Below, piece by piece: positions 23,601 through 36,300 of a stretch of DNA of 64,000 nucleotides. Position numbers and translations under genes: made by a program. The stretch is taken from assembly GCA_020137815.1 (NCBI GenBank), contig CM035350.1, positions 8,129,545-8,193,544 of the forward strand. The letters run 5' to 3'. Numbering within the stretch: position 1 is the first letter of the stretch; each line of letters opens with the position of its first letter. This DNA is from Hormiphora californensis. Its lineage: Eukaryota > Ctenophora > Tentaculata > Cydippida > Pleurobrachiidae. Under the pieces are notes generated by a model. The model did no database searches and had not been told where the DNA came from. It saw nothing but the letters and a program-made list of their open reading frames with translations.

Positions 23601-26600
23601 CGATGCATGGCCAGTGTTTTTTGAGCGGCGTGGTCATTCCTTTCCTTATCCCCCAGAAGTCCGAGATTTCTAAACCCTGTATGATCTTTTTAGCACACGT
23701 GCTAAAACGATCATATCCGATTATCTTGGCTACCTATTCGTGGTTCCCAATTCATCACCCCCCCCCCCCTTCCTCTGTTATAGACCCAGCATCTTGACTA
23801 CTTATTTCTTAACTACCTATTCGTGGTTCCCAATTCATCACCCCCCTCCTCTGTTATAGACGCAGCATCTTGGCTACCTATTTCTTGCTTCTATTCGTGG
23901 TTCCCAATTCATCACCCCCCCCCTCCTCTGTAGACGCAGTTCAGTGTACGGTACCTGGTGTTGTGGGTGGTAGTACCAGTGAAACAGGGCAAGTTGATGA
24001 GGGGCAGGTAGTAACCATTACCTGCACCTCATCCCACTCCCCCTCAACTCCTACCATCACATGTACCTCATCCGGCACCTTCGATACAACCAACCCTACC
24101 TGCAACAAAGGTACCTTGCTACACGCTGTCTGACCTTAATTACTGTACTTCTCTGTGGCCTTTCATCACAGTGCATGACCAGTGTTCTTTTGGGCGGCAT
24201 GGTCATTCCTTTCCTTATCCCCCAGTAATCCTAGATTTCTAAACCCTGTATGATCTTTTTAGCACACGTGTTAAAACGATCATATCTGAACTAGATTCGG
24301 CCCTTACGTCCTTAGTACGGCAGTACGCCCTAACTAATCATTTTGGCTACCTATTCGTGGTTCCCAATTCACCCCCCCTCCTCTGTAGACGCAGTTCAGT
24401 GTACGGTACCTGGTGTCGTGGGTGGTAGTACCAGTGAAACAGGGCAAGTTGATGAGGGGCAGGTAGTAACCATTACATGTACCTCATCCCACTCCCCCTC
24501 AACTCCTACCATCACATGTACCTCATCCGGCACCTTCGATACAACCAACCCTACCTGCAACAAAGGTACCTTGCTACACGCTGTCCGTCCTTACTTACTG
24601 TACTTCTCTGTGGCCTTTCATCACGATGCATAACCAGTGTTCTTTTGAGCGACATGGTCATTCCTTTCCTTACCCCCCAGAAATCCGAGATTTCTAAACC
24701 CTGTACTATGATCTATTCAGCACACGTGCTAAAACGATCATCCGATTATCTTGGCTACCTAATACCTATTCGTGGTTCCCAATTCATCACCCCCCCCCTC
24801 CTCTGTAGACGCAGTTCAGTGTACGGTACCTGGTGTTGAGGGTGGTAGTACCAGTGAAACAGGGCAAGTTGGTGAGGGGCAGGTAGTAACCATTACCTGT
24901 ACCTCATCGCACTCCCCCTCAACTCCTACCATCACATGTACATCATCCGGCACCTTCGATACAACCAACCCTACCTGCAACAAAGGTACCTTGCTACACG
25001 CGGTAGCGAAGTTACCCCTCCCTTGTCAGCACGCGAGGGGTTATTTCGTTACCAACTGCTATACACGCTGTCAGTCCTTGCTGCTGTACTGTTTTGTTTG
25101 TTTTGTTTAGAATTTAGATCACGTAGTTTTAAGTTTAGAAATTAATTAAAATCAACAAAACATAAAGTTATAGCCGCTCTAAAAATAATAGTCACTCATA
25201 GTATAATCACCATCTTGATTGTAACAAAATGGGCCTCTTGGATATATCAAATTGTATTCAGTTTCACTCGCTCGGTCTACTATAACATTTTCGTTCTTTC
25301 ATTATTACTCAGTTTATAAGTCCTTCTCCTTCTCAATCAACAGCCAGGAGAGTCTTCAGGAGCTCTCGTTTGATCCTCTTCAGCTCCTCAGCCCTGTTCT
25401 CCTGAAATAACTTTGCGGAGGAGGGCTGACTCTCAAAGAACCGGTAGAGGTCCTCCAGGGAGACCTTCTCCTCGGGGGATGTGGAGGGCGGGGTGAGGAG
25501 ACTGGGAGAGTTGTAGTGGGCCACTTCAGGGGTCCCGGGAGGAGTCAACTGGGGTGGTGTCAGGTATAGTGGTGGAAGGGAGGGAGGAGGTGTAAACTTG
25601 AGGGAGAATTCTGCATTCCATTTGTTGGTATGGTTACCACTTCCAGAAACCCCTGTTATTTGGAGGGAGTAACTGGGCGTTGCAAACTGCACACCATGAT
25701 ACGAGGGTGCAGGAACTCGACTTGTTGGGACAACTGAGGGTGGTGGTGTGCCTCTCACAGGTACCTCTGAGGGTGCAGGTGATCTCCTTATCACACTAGG
25801 GGCATGCACTAAGGATGGCGATCTCTTCACGGGTATCTCAGAGGGGCTGATATCAGGGTGGCAGGAGGCGTAGTGTTTCTTCTTGCTGCTAACGTGACTG
25901 AAACTCTTCTCGCACAGTTCACAGGGGTACGGTTTCTCTCCAGTATGAGTCCTCATGTGTTGCTTGAGGTTGCTAGATACACTGAACGCCCTGCCACAAC
26001 CCTCGTAACTGCACTTGTAAGGTTTGTATCCCGTGTGTATCCGGTAGTGCCGCTTCAAGTTCGCCTGGTCAGCAAAGGAACGGCAACACACCTTGCAAAT
26101 GTGGGGTCTCTCCCCCGTGTGGGTCCTCTGATGGGTCTTCAGGTGATCACTCTTGTTGAATGTCCTCTGACAACCCTCATAAGGACAGATGTAGCGGCGA
26201 GGGGGCTGTTGCAGGGATGGTTCGGAGTGGAGTCGTGCCCGTTTAGAGGGGGGAGGTTGGGAGGAGAACATAGTGGTGTATTGAAACAAACAACTGTAAA
26301 GGGGGAAGTATTGTGCTGCTGGTGTGTACCCTGCTCTTATGTACTGGACGGATCTTGAGGCCACTCGGAAGTTACAACTTCGTCATGGTCTCCAAGCTCC
26401 AGAGTTCAAGACTAGGCATCCCATTATTAGGGGTGATCTGACCACCCGCCTGGCGATACATGAGCTTGTTACGAGATCTTTACTGTATCTAGCTACATAT
26501 CATGGTGTGTGTTACAAGGTCAGATCTAATCAGGTATAGCTCGAGATGTGATGACGTGAACCAGACATGTGGGACGTGATGGGATATGATCGTCATAAGT

Positions 26601-27278
26601 GGATTGCAGTCTGGGATCAGAGACACATTGAGCGGTAGAATCTTGTTATTCTGTCCCTACAGCTCATGTCTCGTCTACTGCAGCTTTCCCGTCTACCGCT
26701 ATCTATATTTCTTGCTTACATTGGTCTCACGTATCATGGCGGCTGATTATTGGTTGTTATAGATGCATTTTAAAATGCAGTATGAGCCGTAACTCAAACT
26801 GTAATCTGAAGATTTTTCACTGAAGAAAAAACAAGACATTGGTCTTGAAATTACCCTGACCCAACATGCACTTTCAAACTCTTCATCACTCCATCACTTG
26901 ATAGGGCCATAGCCAGGGGCCGGGGTTGACATGTTCCCAAGAAGGCCCGGTGTGAGCTGTCAGGCCCGGTGTGAGCTGTCAGGCCAATGCTCTGACCACA
27001 GTTCTCGCGCGAGAGAAACGAGAATGGGTCAGGCCAATGCTCTGACAGGGTGTGAGCCTATGCGAGCCCGAAAATAGACAGGGTAGCATGGCCTCTTGTT
27101 GAACCCCCCCCCCACCGCTTCTAGTTGGTGAACTTGATGCTACTATTCCCTTTACTTCTTTTACTAAAACACTGATTGCAATCCCTCCTCCCCTCACTTT
27201 TCCATACACTGTTTGTACCACGTGACGCAGGACACTTCCTCACACATACCTGTAATGGGGGGGGAGGGCCGGGAGGGT

Positions 27279-27316
<38 letters not shown>

Positions 27317-30300
27317 CTGCCCCTCTTCCCAATCTCACACTGAAATCTTACACTTTTCAAAATCCCTTTATATCTGAAGTGTTGACAATATGGTGGTACT
27401 GAGCACCTGCGTCTCCTTCGGGTCTTTCATATAGATATTATAATAACACGGTGCCGACAGTAGCTGGCTGCTTAGTGGCAAGACCGTAGTCCTACCAAAC
27501 CAAACCAAACCAGAGAGAAAGAGAGAGTGAGAGAGGAAAAAGATAGACATAGAGAGAGAGATCTTAATGTGACTTGTAGGATGTTTCGTTTCCCATCCCT
27601 TCTCTACTGCAGTAGAGAAGGGATGGGTAAGGATCTAGAACTTCCTAGGACTTGTCACAGAGAATTACAGAGCTGTCATGTCTCAAACTGCAGTCCCTGG
27701 CTTGTATAACAACAAGTGCACCAGTAGATAACATCTCAATATCCATCTCTATATCCACCCACCCCCAGATGATAATGTAGAGGAGGGAGTGTGTGCTGGA
27801 GTGGATGGTTGCTATAGCAACCCAAGCGGTTGTACCAGTGCTACATGTGATATCACAGTTCAATGGTGGCAGGGTGATAACTTTACCCAGGTGAGAGCTG
27901 TTACACGCTTGTAACAACAACAATTCATCAAATGATGTCGAGTTGTCTGTTGTCTGACAGCGCTGCAGACTCCGTTTGCGACAGTGTGCTCAGATCGGGT
28001 CGGTGCAGCTCAGTGGAGTCATATCCATGAATTACTACTGGGATACCATGAAATACTGTCAGGCCAATGCTCTGACCACAGTTCTCGCGCGCGAGAATGG
28101 GTCAGGCCAATGCTCTGACAGATGAAATAGTACTAGAAATAGTTGGGTACCACTATTTTATTACCCCACTGTTATAACAGGTATCACTAAGTGGGAAATT
28201 ATCCACATTCTCCATGTCTGCCTCGGACAACGACATCTGGCTAGGATTCGGGCTGTCAGAGCTTGGGACCATGAAAGATTCAGATATGTACCTGTGCTCA
28301 AAGGTGGACGACCAGTATACTGCTATCCATATCATGGGATTCTCCCATGGACTCATTCAGTAAGTTAGCCTGTGTTTTAACTGCAGCTGTCATCAAATTG
28401 TGACAATTGTGACACGCCATGAAGAGCTTGTTACTCAACAACCAAGAGCAGAGACCAGATTGTTGGGAGATTGGGCCAGGATAATCACTCCCTTTCACTA
28501 CTCCTTCACCCTATATTCAGGTCGAGTAGTACCCAGCTAGAAGATGATGTATCAGGATCCCTGGTTGACGGGGTAATGACTTGTAACACGACCATCCCCA
28601 ACTCTGCCATCCCCTCCGGTCCTCTATACATCATGGCGGGAATGGGTGAGTAGTAGGGTGTGTGTGTGTGTCGTGTACCTCCCGTACTTCCACCCACTTG
28701 CTGTCGTTGGGGAGCAGCGTTCCCTAGATTTCACAGTTCTCTCCTCAGGTCACCAACACACATGGCTGCCCAGAGCGCCGTGCTCGATCTCCCGGTCAGG
28801 CCCCACTAAGGTAGCGCCGGGTTTCCCCGGTACCCCCTAGTAGTGCCCTTCCATTGGAAGACACAAGTCGACAGACGAGAACTGTTTCGATAAAGAGCAT
28901 GAAGGTCACCACCAACAGCGGGCGCACTAGTACTACTGTACCAGTCTTACGGTACTGGGTTTCCCCAGAATAGGTTAAATCGCCGAACGATAGTGCGCGT
29001 TCATCTTCACCACGATGAGGCACCATTTGTGCACTACCACCTGCCTGTTTCCAGGCGTGTACCTCTGATCGGGGTACAGTAGTAGGGTTCGGTCCATCGA
29101 GTCGTCATAGCAGCTATGATCGAGTCGACCCAGGTGGCGCTGTTCTTTCTGTTTTGCCAATCTAGCTGTGGGGGGCCAGTCCAAAGGCTAGTGACTTGGT
29201 TTGTATTGCGCTTTTGCTAGTTGCGGATTTGCTTCTGCCGTGATGGTTTCAACAGACTCTACCTGATGAGATCAGGACTTTGCCAGTATGCACTTTTAAA
29301 CTACCATTGGTATAGAGTCGTTTTGGTGGTAGCGTTATATTTTATTTGAATAGACCGGATTTGGTGACTACATTGGTGAGTTTCCTTAGTTCTAGTGGCT
29401 CGTCTTCATTGTATATGTTTTCTTTGATGTTTTGGTACTCTTGTGTGTGTCTGAGGTGGTCAAGGTCAGGACAGTTTAGTAGTTTGTGTTTGGAGTTTTC
29501 TCTTGCCCCGCATAACTCACAGTTGGGTTTTATGGAAGGGTCTCTGTGGGAGAGGGCACTTCCCAGGCCAGGTTGTTCTGGCCCGATATGGCTAGTTTTT
29601 ATCGGGAAAACATTTAGAACTGGTATACAAACAATATAAATAAAACGTTAAATATCATCGTCCACGGGCTCCACCAACGCAGCTTAGCCACAATTACAGG
29701 TGGCACCCAAAACGCTCTTACTCATAATAATTCTTACTAAAAATAGAAGCTAAAATTAGACACACGGCTAAAGTAAAGTTTTTAGATATCTAAATAGGAA
29801 GGTTAGATTTAAATACTAAGCCGAAAAAAGAAAAAAACATATAGGTTCACAAATCAAATGGATACATCTCACACACTCACACAGTCACACTCACAACACA
29901 CATACTCACAACACACATACTCACAACACACACAGCACACACAAACAAAATACAACAAGTTAATAAGTTACGAGAACAACGACATAAAACTGTCAAGTAA
30001 AAGAGAAGCCACTCAAGTAGGAGTAGACAATATCTAGTTAGGGACCTAGTCAAGTAATAGATAAATTAGAATACAGTCCAGATACAAGAGTGTTTATAGT
30101 TAAGGCCATCTTGCTCAAGCACCACCACACTGCTTTATAAATGTAGAGGGGCTGCTAGCTAGGAGAAGGGAGGGGAGAAGAAGGTGAATCCACCGCCGAT
30201 GACCGCTGCTGGAAGAGGGCAACAGATACGCTGAAAAACCACGGTTACGGGAAGGGGCTAGGGATAGAGATAGAATTAAACAAGTGAACCTTGAGCCGAT

Positions 30301-33300
30301 GACAAAATGTGGGAAAAGTGGGTGACTGTCTGATAGATAAAGGAAGAGAGTTCCAATAGGAGAAAGAACGATAGAAATAGCTATTCCGGAAAACAGCACT
30401 AGAAGGTTTGACAGTACAGCATAAAGTAGTAAAGTCAGTGTTGTCAATGATATCCCTATTGGATCTAGTAGTGTAGGAAACATCGTCGAGAGACTTGATA
30501 TACAGGTAATTTGGAAGTATCACAGGTACTAAACCAGTCATAACCTTATACATAAGTTTCATGTCATTGTACTTGAATTGAAGATTAATAGGTAGGATAT
30601 TCAGTGTGATAAGATGACTATGATAGATCTGGATACTCCAGCTAGTGAGGTGTGAGACACCTAGTACCCACTTGATTGACCTCTTCTGTGCAGCTTCCAG
30701 TGAATCGAGCAACCCAACAGAGTGGGGAGCCCAAACTGGAGAGCAGTGCTCAAGAAGAGATCGAACCAAAGTAAGAAACAGAGTTCGGCGTTGATGAGGG
30801 TTGCCAACAAAGTGGGTTGTTCTACGAACTAGGTTGAATCTGTCAGTGAAGCGTTCAAGAATGTGCTCAGTATGGTCAGTCCATGAAAGTTTGTTATTGA
30901 CAAGTACACCCAGATCTCTCTGAACAGTGACATTATCCAAGACAGTATCACCTAGAACATAGGAATGTAGGAAACAGGGGAGCTCGCCCCATGTAGCCTC
31001 ACACCTTGATGAGCGGGTAGAAACAACTTTACACTTACTAGGATGAAACTTCATCTTGTTAATGACTGACCAGCTGTGAAGATTGTCAACAGAGATCTGC
31101 ATGTCAATGTGATCCTGCATACTAGCGATCTTAGCCCAGAGTTTCAGATCATCAGCATACAAGGCTATCTTACACTCACCATGCACACACTCAGTGATGT
31201 CATTAATGAATAGTACAAATAAAAGGGGGCCTAGGATACTACCCTGTGGGACACCGGATAGTACACTGAGACTAGAAGAGAACTTCCCCCCAATAACCAC
31301 TTGTTGAGTGCGATCACAGAGATAATTACGAATAAAGGAAAGCATATTGCCATCTATATTAAATCTATTTTTAAGTTTATGCAGAATTAAATCATGATTA
31401 ACGGAATCAAAAGCTTTACTAAAATCAAAATAAATAAGGTCAGAGGTACGTTTGTCATTGTCGGTCAGAACTAGGTCGTCAAACACAGAAACAAGCTGGG
31501 TCAGACAAGACCTCCCCGGCAAGAATCCGTGTTGTCTACTGTCAATTTTGTCGTAACAATGTTCTAATAGTCGCTGTGTAACAATTCTCTCGTAAACTTT
31601 ACTCGCAATGCAGGTCAGAGAGATAGGGCGGTAGTTCCGGACATCCCTCTTGTCTCCAGACTTGTGAACAGGAACAACATTGGCAGACTTCCAGATAGAC
31701 GGAAGTCCGCCGCCGCCGTACGCCTGCTCAAAGAGCAGAGACAAGGGATAAGCCAGAGCTCCCGCACATCTCTTGAAAATAATACTATGTAGGTTGTCGG
31801 GACCAGGACCCTTGCGAGCATTGAGTTTAGATAAGACGTTGTACACAGAGCTAGCCGAGAAGTCACAAAGAATGGAGGGGTCATTGCTGTTAACATCAAT
31901 ATCATAGCTACTCGATTCAGAAAAATTGGAGGCAAATTGCTTATTGAAAAGGTTGGCTTGGTCCTCCAAATCAGACCTAAACACCTCACCATCATTGACA
32001 ATGAGTGGTATTCTGGTAGACTTGGAGGTAACTTTAACCTGTCTCCAAAATTTCCTACTAACGGTGTCACAATCCTCGATGTCACAGTATAGTCGAGAAC
32101 TGGAGTTACACACATTCTTGAAATGACTTCTAGCAGCTTTGTAATTGTCATAGTCGGTCTGAGATTTAGATTCCTTCCACCTATTTCTAAGATTCTCCTT
32201 TCTCACCCTAGCACTCTCACATTCATGACCGTACCAGATGGGGAGAAGAATAGGCTTGACAGCCTTGGAAGGTACATGCTTGTCTAGGAGACTGTACAAA
32301 ATGGTGTTAAATCTATTGACATTGTAATTAATATCACCATTGAACTCAGCCACCCAGTCAATAAAGCTCAAATCAGCCGACATGTTCTCATAGTCTCCTT
32401 TGTCGTATAATCTAATGTTTCTCCGAGCCTGACGGGTACCACCGACATCAATGTTAATAGTAAATGACACTGGATAGTGGTCACTAAAACAGAAACTATG
32501 CTGATCAAGAACACTGATATCGGTGACACACGCTGGATCGTTAGTAAACATAAGATCAAGTGTACGTCCCTTGCAATGTGTGGGGGAGCTAATAAGCTGG
32601 GTGTGACCGAGGTCACTCAAGAGATAAGATAGAAATAGCTCCTCCACACGATTGCGAGGATATGAAGCTGGCCAGTTAACTTGGGAAAAGTTAAAATCGC
32701 CAATGAGAATGTGCTTGGAGATGCTTCTCGCTGAGAACAGACAATCGAAGTGCTGCTTGAACTCAGCAAAGTTAACATCCCCAAGTGTCCCCACCCGATA
32801 GAAGGTGGAAAGGCAGAGTTTCTTTCCGGATGAGAGAGTAAGAAAAATGGTAAGAAGCTCCGCCTTAGCATTAGGTTTGGCGAATTTAAAACTGGTTATA
32901 TTAATGTTCTCCCGGTGAGCAATGAGCACACCACCTCCATTCTCCCTAAACCTGGAGGGGTTTGAGGGATCACAGGGGTGGGTGTACCCAGAGCGATCTA
33001 GTCTAAAAACTTTGTAGTTAACAGGGAATATAGAAGTAGAAGAAACCTTGCTCTTTAGCCAAGTTTCATTAAGAATGACTATATCTATGGAATTGTCATA
33101 CACATAATCCTGGGCCTCATAAACCTTGGTCATATTCAGGGGCGGTGAGACCGAATTGAGATTACCCGGACTAACCAAACCCTGAACATTATTATACAAA
33201 ACTTTGAGTCCGCGAGGGCCAGGGTTACATATAGAGCAATTACAAATGACTAGAAGATTAAGGTTAATGTCAGATAGGGAAAAGGGGGTTGTGGTTAAAC

Positions 33301-36300
33301 AGCAAACCTGTGCCCAGTAGAGCCAGCAGCAGCGGCAGCAGTAGACCACCCAGCTCCTCCCCACCTCCTCGTCGCCAGAAAGTACCCATACTAAGTTCAT
33401 GACATGCAGTGGTGGGAGAGGGATGACAGGTGTTAGAAAAAGTAGGTAAAATCAACTAGGTTAACAAATAGGGATAAATGTTAACTCAGCGAACACAAGG
33501 GGTAAAAACAGTGGGGATTTTAAAAACACGCAGTGTATTACTGGTAAGGCAGTGACGTCAGACACATGCAGTACCAAACAACGCACACAGAATTCCTAGA
33601 AATAACCAATCAAAATCCTAGAAATAGCCACAACATACCAAAGCTGCAGCAAGGGAGAACTGAAAATTCCAGAAAGTTACACACTCAAATCTCACAACAC
33701 GGCGAGAGGGGAGGGTGATAGGAACAAGAAACAGAACACTGTCATAAATCAGTTCTCACTTGCTGTTGTTTGATTCTGTATGTCGTTTGGATGTAGTATA
33801 TTTTTCAGAAATGTTTTGTCTTTCATACACAATGTAAAGAGTCGGTGCCCGGAAAAGGCGACCCATTCAACGTCTGGGAGCTCCTCGAGTTCCTTCTTCC
33901 TGGTTCGGAGTCCATCAGACATTCGGTGAAACAGTGCCACTTTGTTCTCCTTCCTGAATTTCTGGCGACTCTCTTTCCTCATCAGCGAATCCTTTTTTGT
34001 GGCCCTGGTCATGACGCATGTAATTGCTCGGGGCTTAGATCTTCTTCTCCCGTTCCGGTGTACAATTCCAATATCCTGCGGGGAGAGGGTTGGATCGGAC
34101 TTCTGGAGGAGCTGGATAACGTTCCTCTCCAGAGAATCTGCTGTTTCTGCCTCATCCTCAGGGAGCCCAGCCAGGATGATGGTGTTGCGGCCGGAGTACG
34201 CCTCCTGGCGGAGAACACGGTCCTCGAGATGGGGGTGCTGTTGGGGTGGTGGTGCTGGTTTTGACTCAGCCAGCTTCTCCTGGAGGACCACAACGTCCTT
34301 CTTCAGATCAACAACCTGATTCTCTAGCTCACAAACCTTAGTTTCAAGCTGTGACACCAAATCAGCGCTGGAGTGGTGGTTGATCAGGACAGCTAGAACA
34401 ACATCATACAAATCAAGATTGCTAATTTTCTGCTGGAGCTGTTTCTTCGTGCAGATCTGGGGGGCACCTGGAGCAAACAGGTCGAAGATAGGACCCTTTG
34501 GAGGCTGGATAGCCCTAGCTGGTCTGTCTTTAACAGTAGGACCTGTCATTCCCCTCTAGTTACTCAGTCAATATGTCTGTGTGTTGTACACTACAAGGAC
34601 AAGGGGGTGCTGTGTACTAGGAAGCAGATTGCAGTAGCGGGTAGAAGCGTTGCAAAATGCAGGGGAGAGAGCAAGAACAGACTTCTCATTGTTTCCTTGT
34701 TTTTGATTGTTAGTTTTGTGTTTTCTTTAATAATCTTCCCGATAATCGTTGTAGTGAACTCAGAGTACATTTTGTCTTTAGTTCAGCGATTATTCCTGTC
34801 TTGTGTTGTTGTTTCAGCTTTGCCGTTATTTGGCTCTTTGTTTGTCCCAGTGCATTCTGGGTGTTTTTGCTGTTTGCAGTCGCTTGTTTTGCTATTTGAT
34901 CTGCCCTCTCATTACCTTCTATGTTAGCAAGGGCCTTCACCTTTACTATTTCTACGCCATTATCTCTTTGCAGTTTGTGTATACTTCGTAGGGTTTCAGT
35001 TAGTTGTTTTGGGTTTGAAAATTTCTTGTTAGTCTTCTCAGTGTAGTGCTAGAGTCGGTGTGGATCACTAGATGTGACTCCTTTGTTCCCATTTCTAGTA
35101 GTTTCTTTATTACCAAATGTATTGCCAGTAGCTCTGCTTGATTTATGGTGTTTTCGGGTGCAAGGGGCTCTTTGAGGATGATTTCCTGGTTATCCATGTA
35201 GATTATGGCTCCTGCCTCTGTCATATGTGTTGAGTCTTTCTTAATTCTTGACCCATCTGTATACGCGTTTATTATTTTGTTCTTGCTCAGTTGGGAGTTT
35301 TGTTCAAAGGTTATATCGGTGTGTTTTGTCTGGTCGATGGCATTAGGAATTTTTAGGCTTGTTATGAGTAATTTCATCGCTTTCGAGTGCGTTAGATGAG
35401 CTCCTTTTTTTTGTGTGGAAGGGGTCTGTCCACCAGTTTCCCTTAGCCTTCAGGTGTATATAGTTGTTGATACTTTCTTTGTTGATATGGTAAGTGACAT
35501 CGTCCACTCCTGCCATTGTGGTTAGCACTATGTGTTGAGTGTGTTCGTGTCCTCCGGTGATCCTTCGAGTGATAGAGTTCTGTGCTGCTTCCAGTTTCAT
35601 CTTGAGTGTTTGATTTTTCAGCACTTTCTCATGTCCCCATATGCCTGCCCCGTATGTCAGGGTCTTCATAAGTATATTGTCGTGAACGTATCTGCCTTGG
35701 GCTGTGCTTATTCCCCATTTTGTTGTCATGAGGTGTCTCAGTGGTCTCGCAGATCGTTTAATTGTTTCTGTTTTATTTTGGACGTGGGCTTTGTAGTTTA
35801 AGTTTTTGTCCAGGCTTATTCCTAGATACATCGCCTGGTTTGTGACTGTGATAGTGTAGTGCTAGAGTCAGTGTGGATCACTAGGTGTGACTCCTTTGTT
35901 CCCATTTCTGGCAGTTTCTTTATTACCAATTGTATTGCCAGTAGCTCTGCTTGATTTATGGTGTTTTCGGGTGCTGTTAGTTTGCCAAAATCCAGTTTCT
36001 GGTCTCTGTCATATATGTTTTGTTGTATCGTGTATCGCCGATACTATCGGAAATTTAAATGTTTCAATATCAAGCAAAAGTGAAAAAAGATATCTATAAA
36101 GTCGCCTGACCGAGATTTGAACCTGGCATCTTATGCTTCTTAGCCCAGATTGTGTCCATTAGACCACGGAGCTGTTAGGTACAGTGCAATTCAGATATAC
36201 TTATCCTGTGCCGAGATTAGAAATTTTGGCAGAGGTTCCCCAGGGGCTCCTGGCCCCTACTCGGTTTTTCAAGAAAGTTCACCCGGCCAAATTCTGGCCC

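Larger units (their letters stand above)
29640..34600 (-). mobile_element. Near-intact non-LTR retrotransposon (EN-RT type)
   Basis: Two intact ORFs on the minus strand: ORF1 at 34549-33749 and ORF2 at 33400-30245. A 3' UTR with CA-rich sequence reaches about 29640. It has an apurinic-type endonuclease and reverse transcriptase but no RNase H, like the CR1/Jockey/L2 group. It lies antisense in the 10-kb last intron of the DOMON/CCP gene. Ends are approximate and no target duplication was recognised. Confidence 0.88.

Noticed and set aside
28646-28842. Exon after DOMON 2 at CTCCTCAG/GTCACCAAC
   Set aside because: Phase fits, but the peptide does not resemble the end of a DOMON domain. The exon at 38704 does, and it aligns with the end of DOMON 1.
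36102-36173. Functional tRNA gene
   Set aside because: A and B boxes fit, but the acceptor and anticodon stems do not pair; recorded only as tRNA-like.
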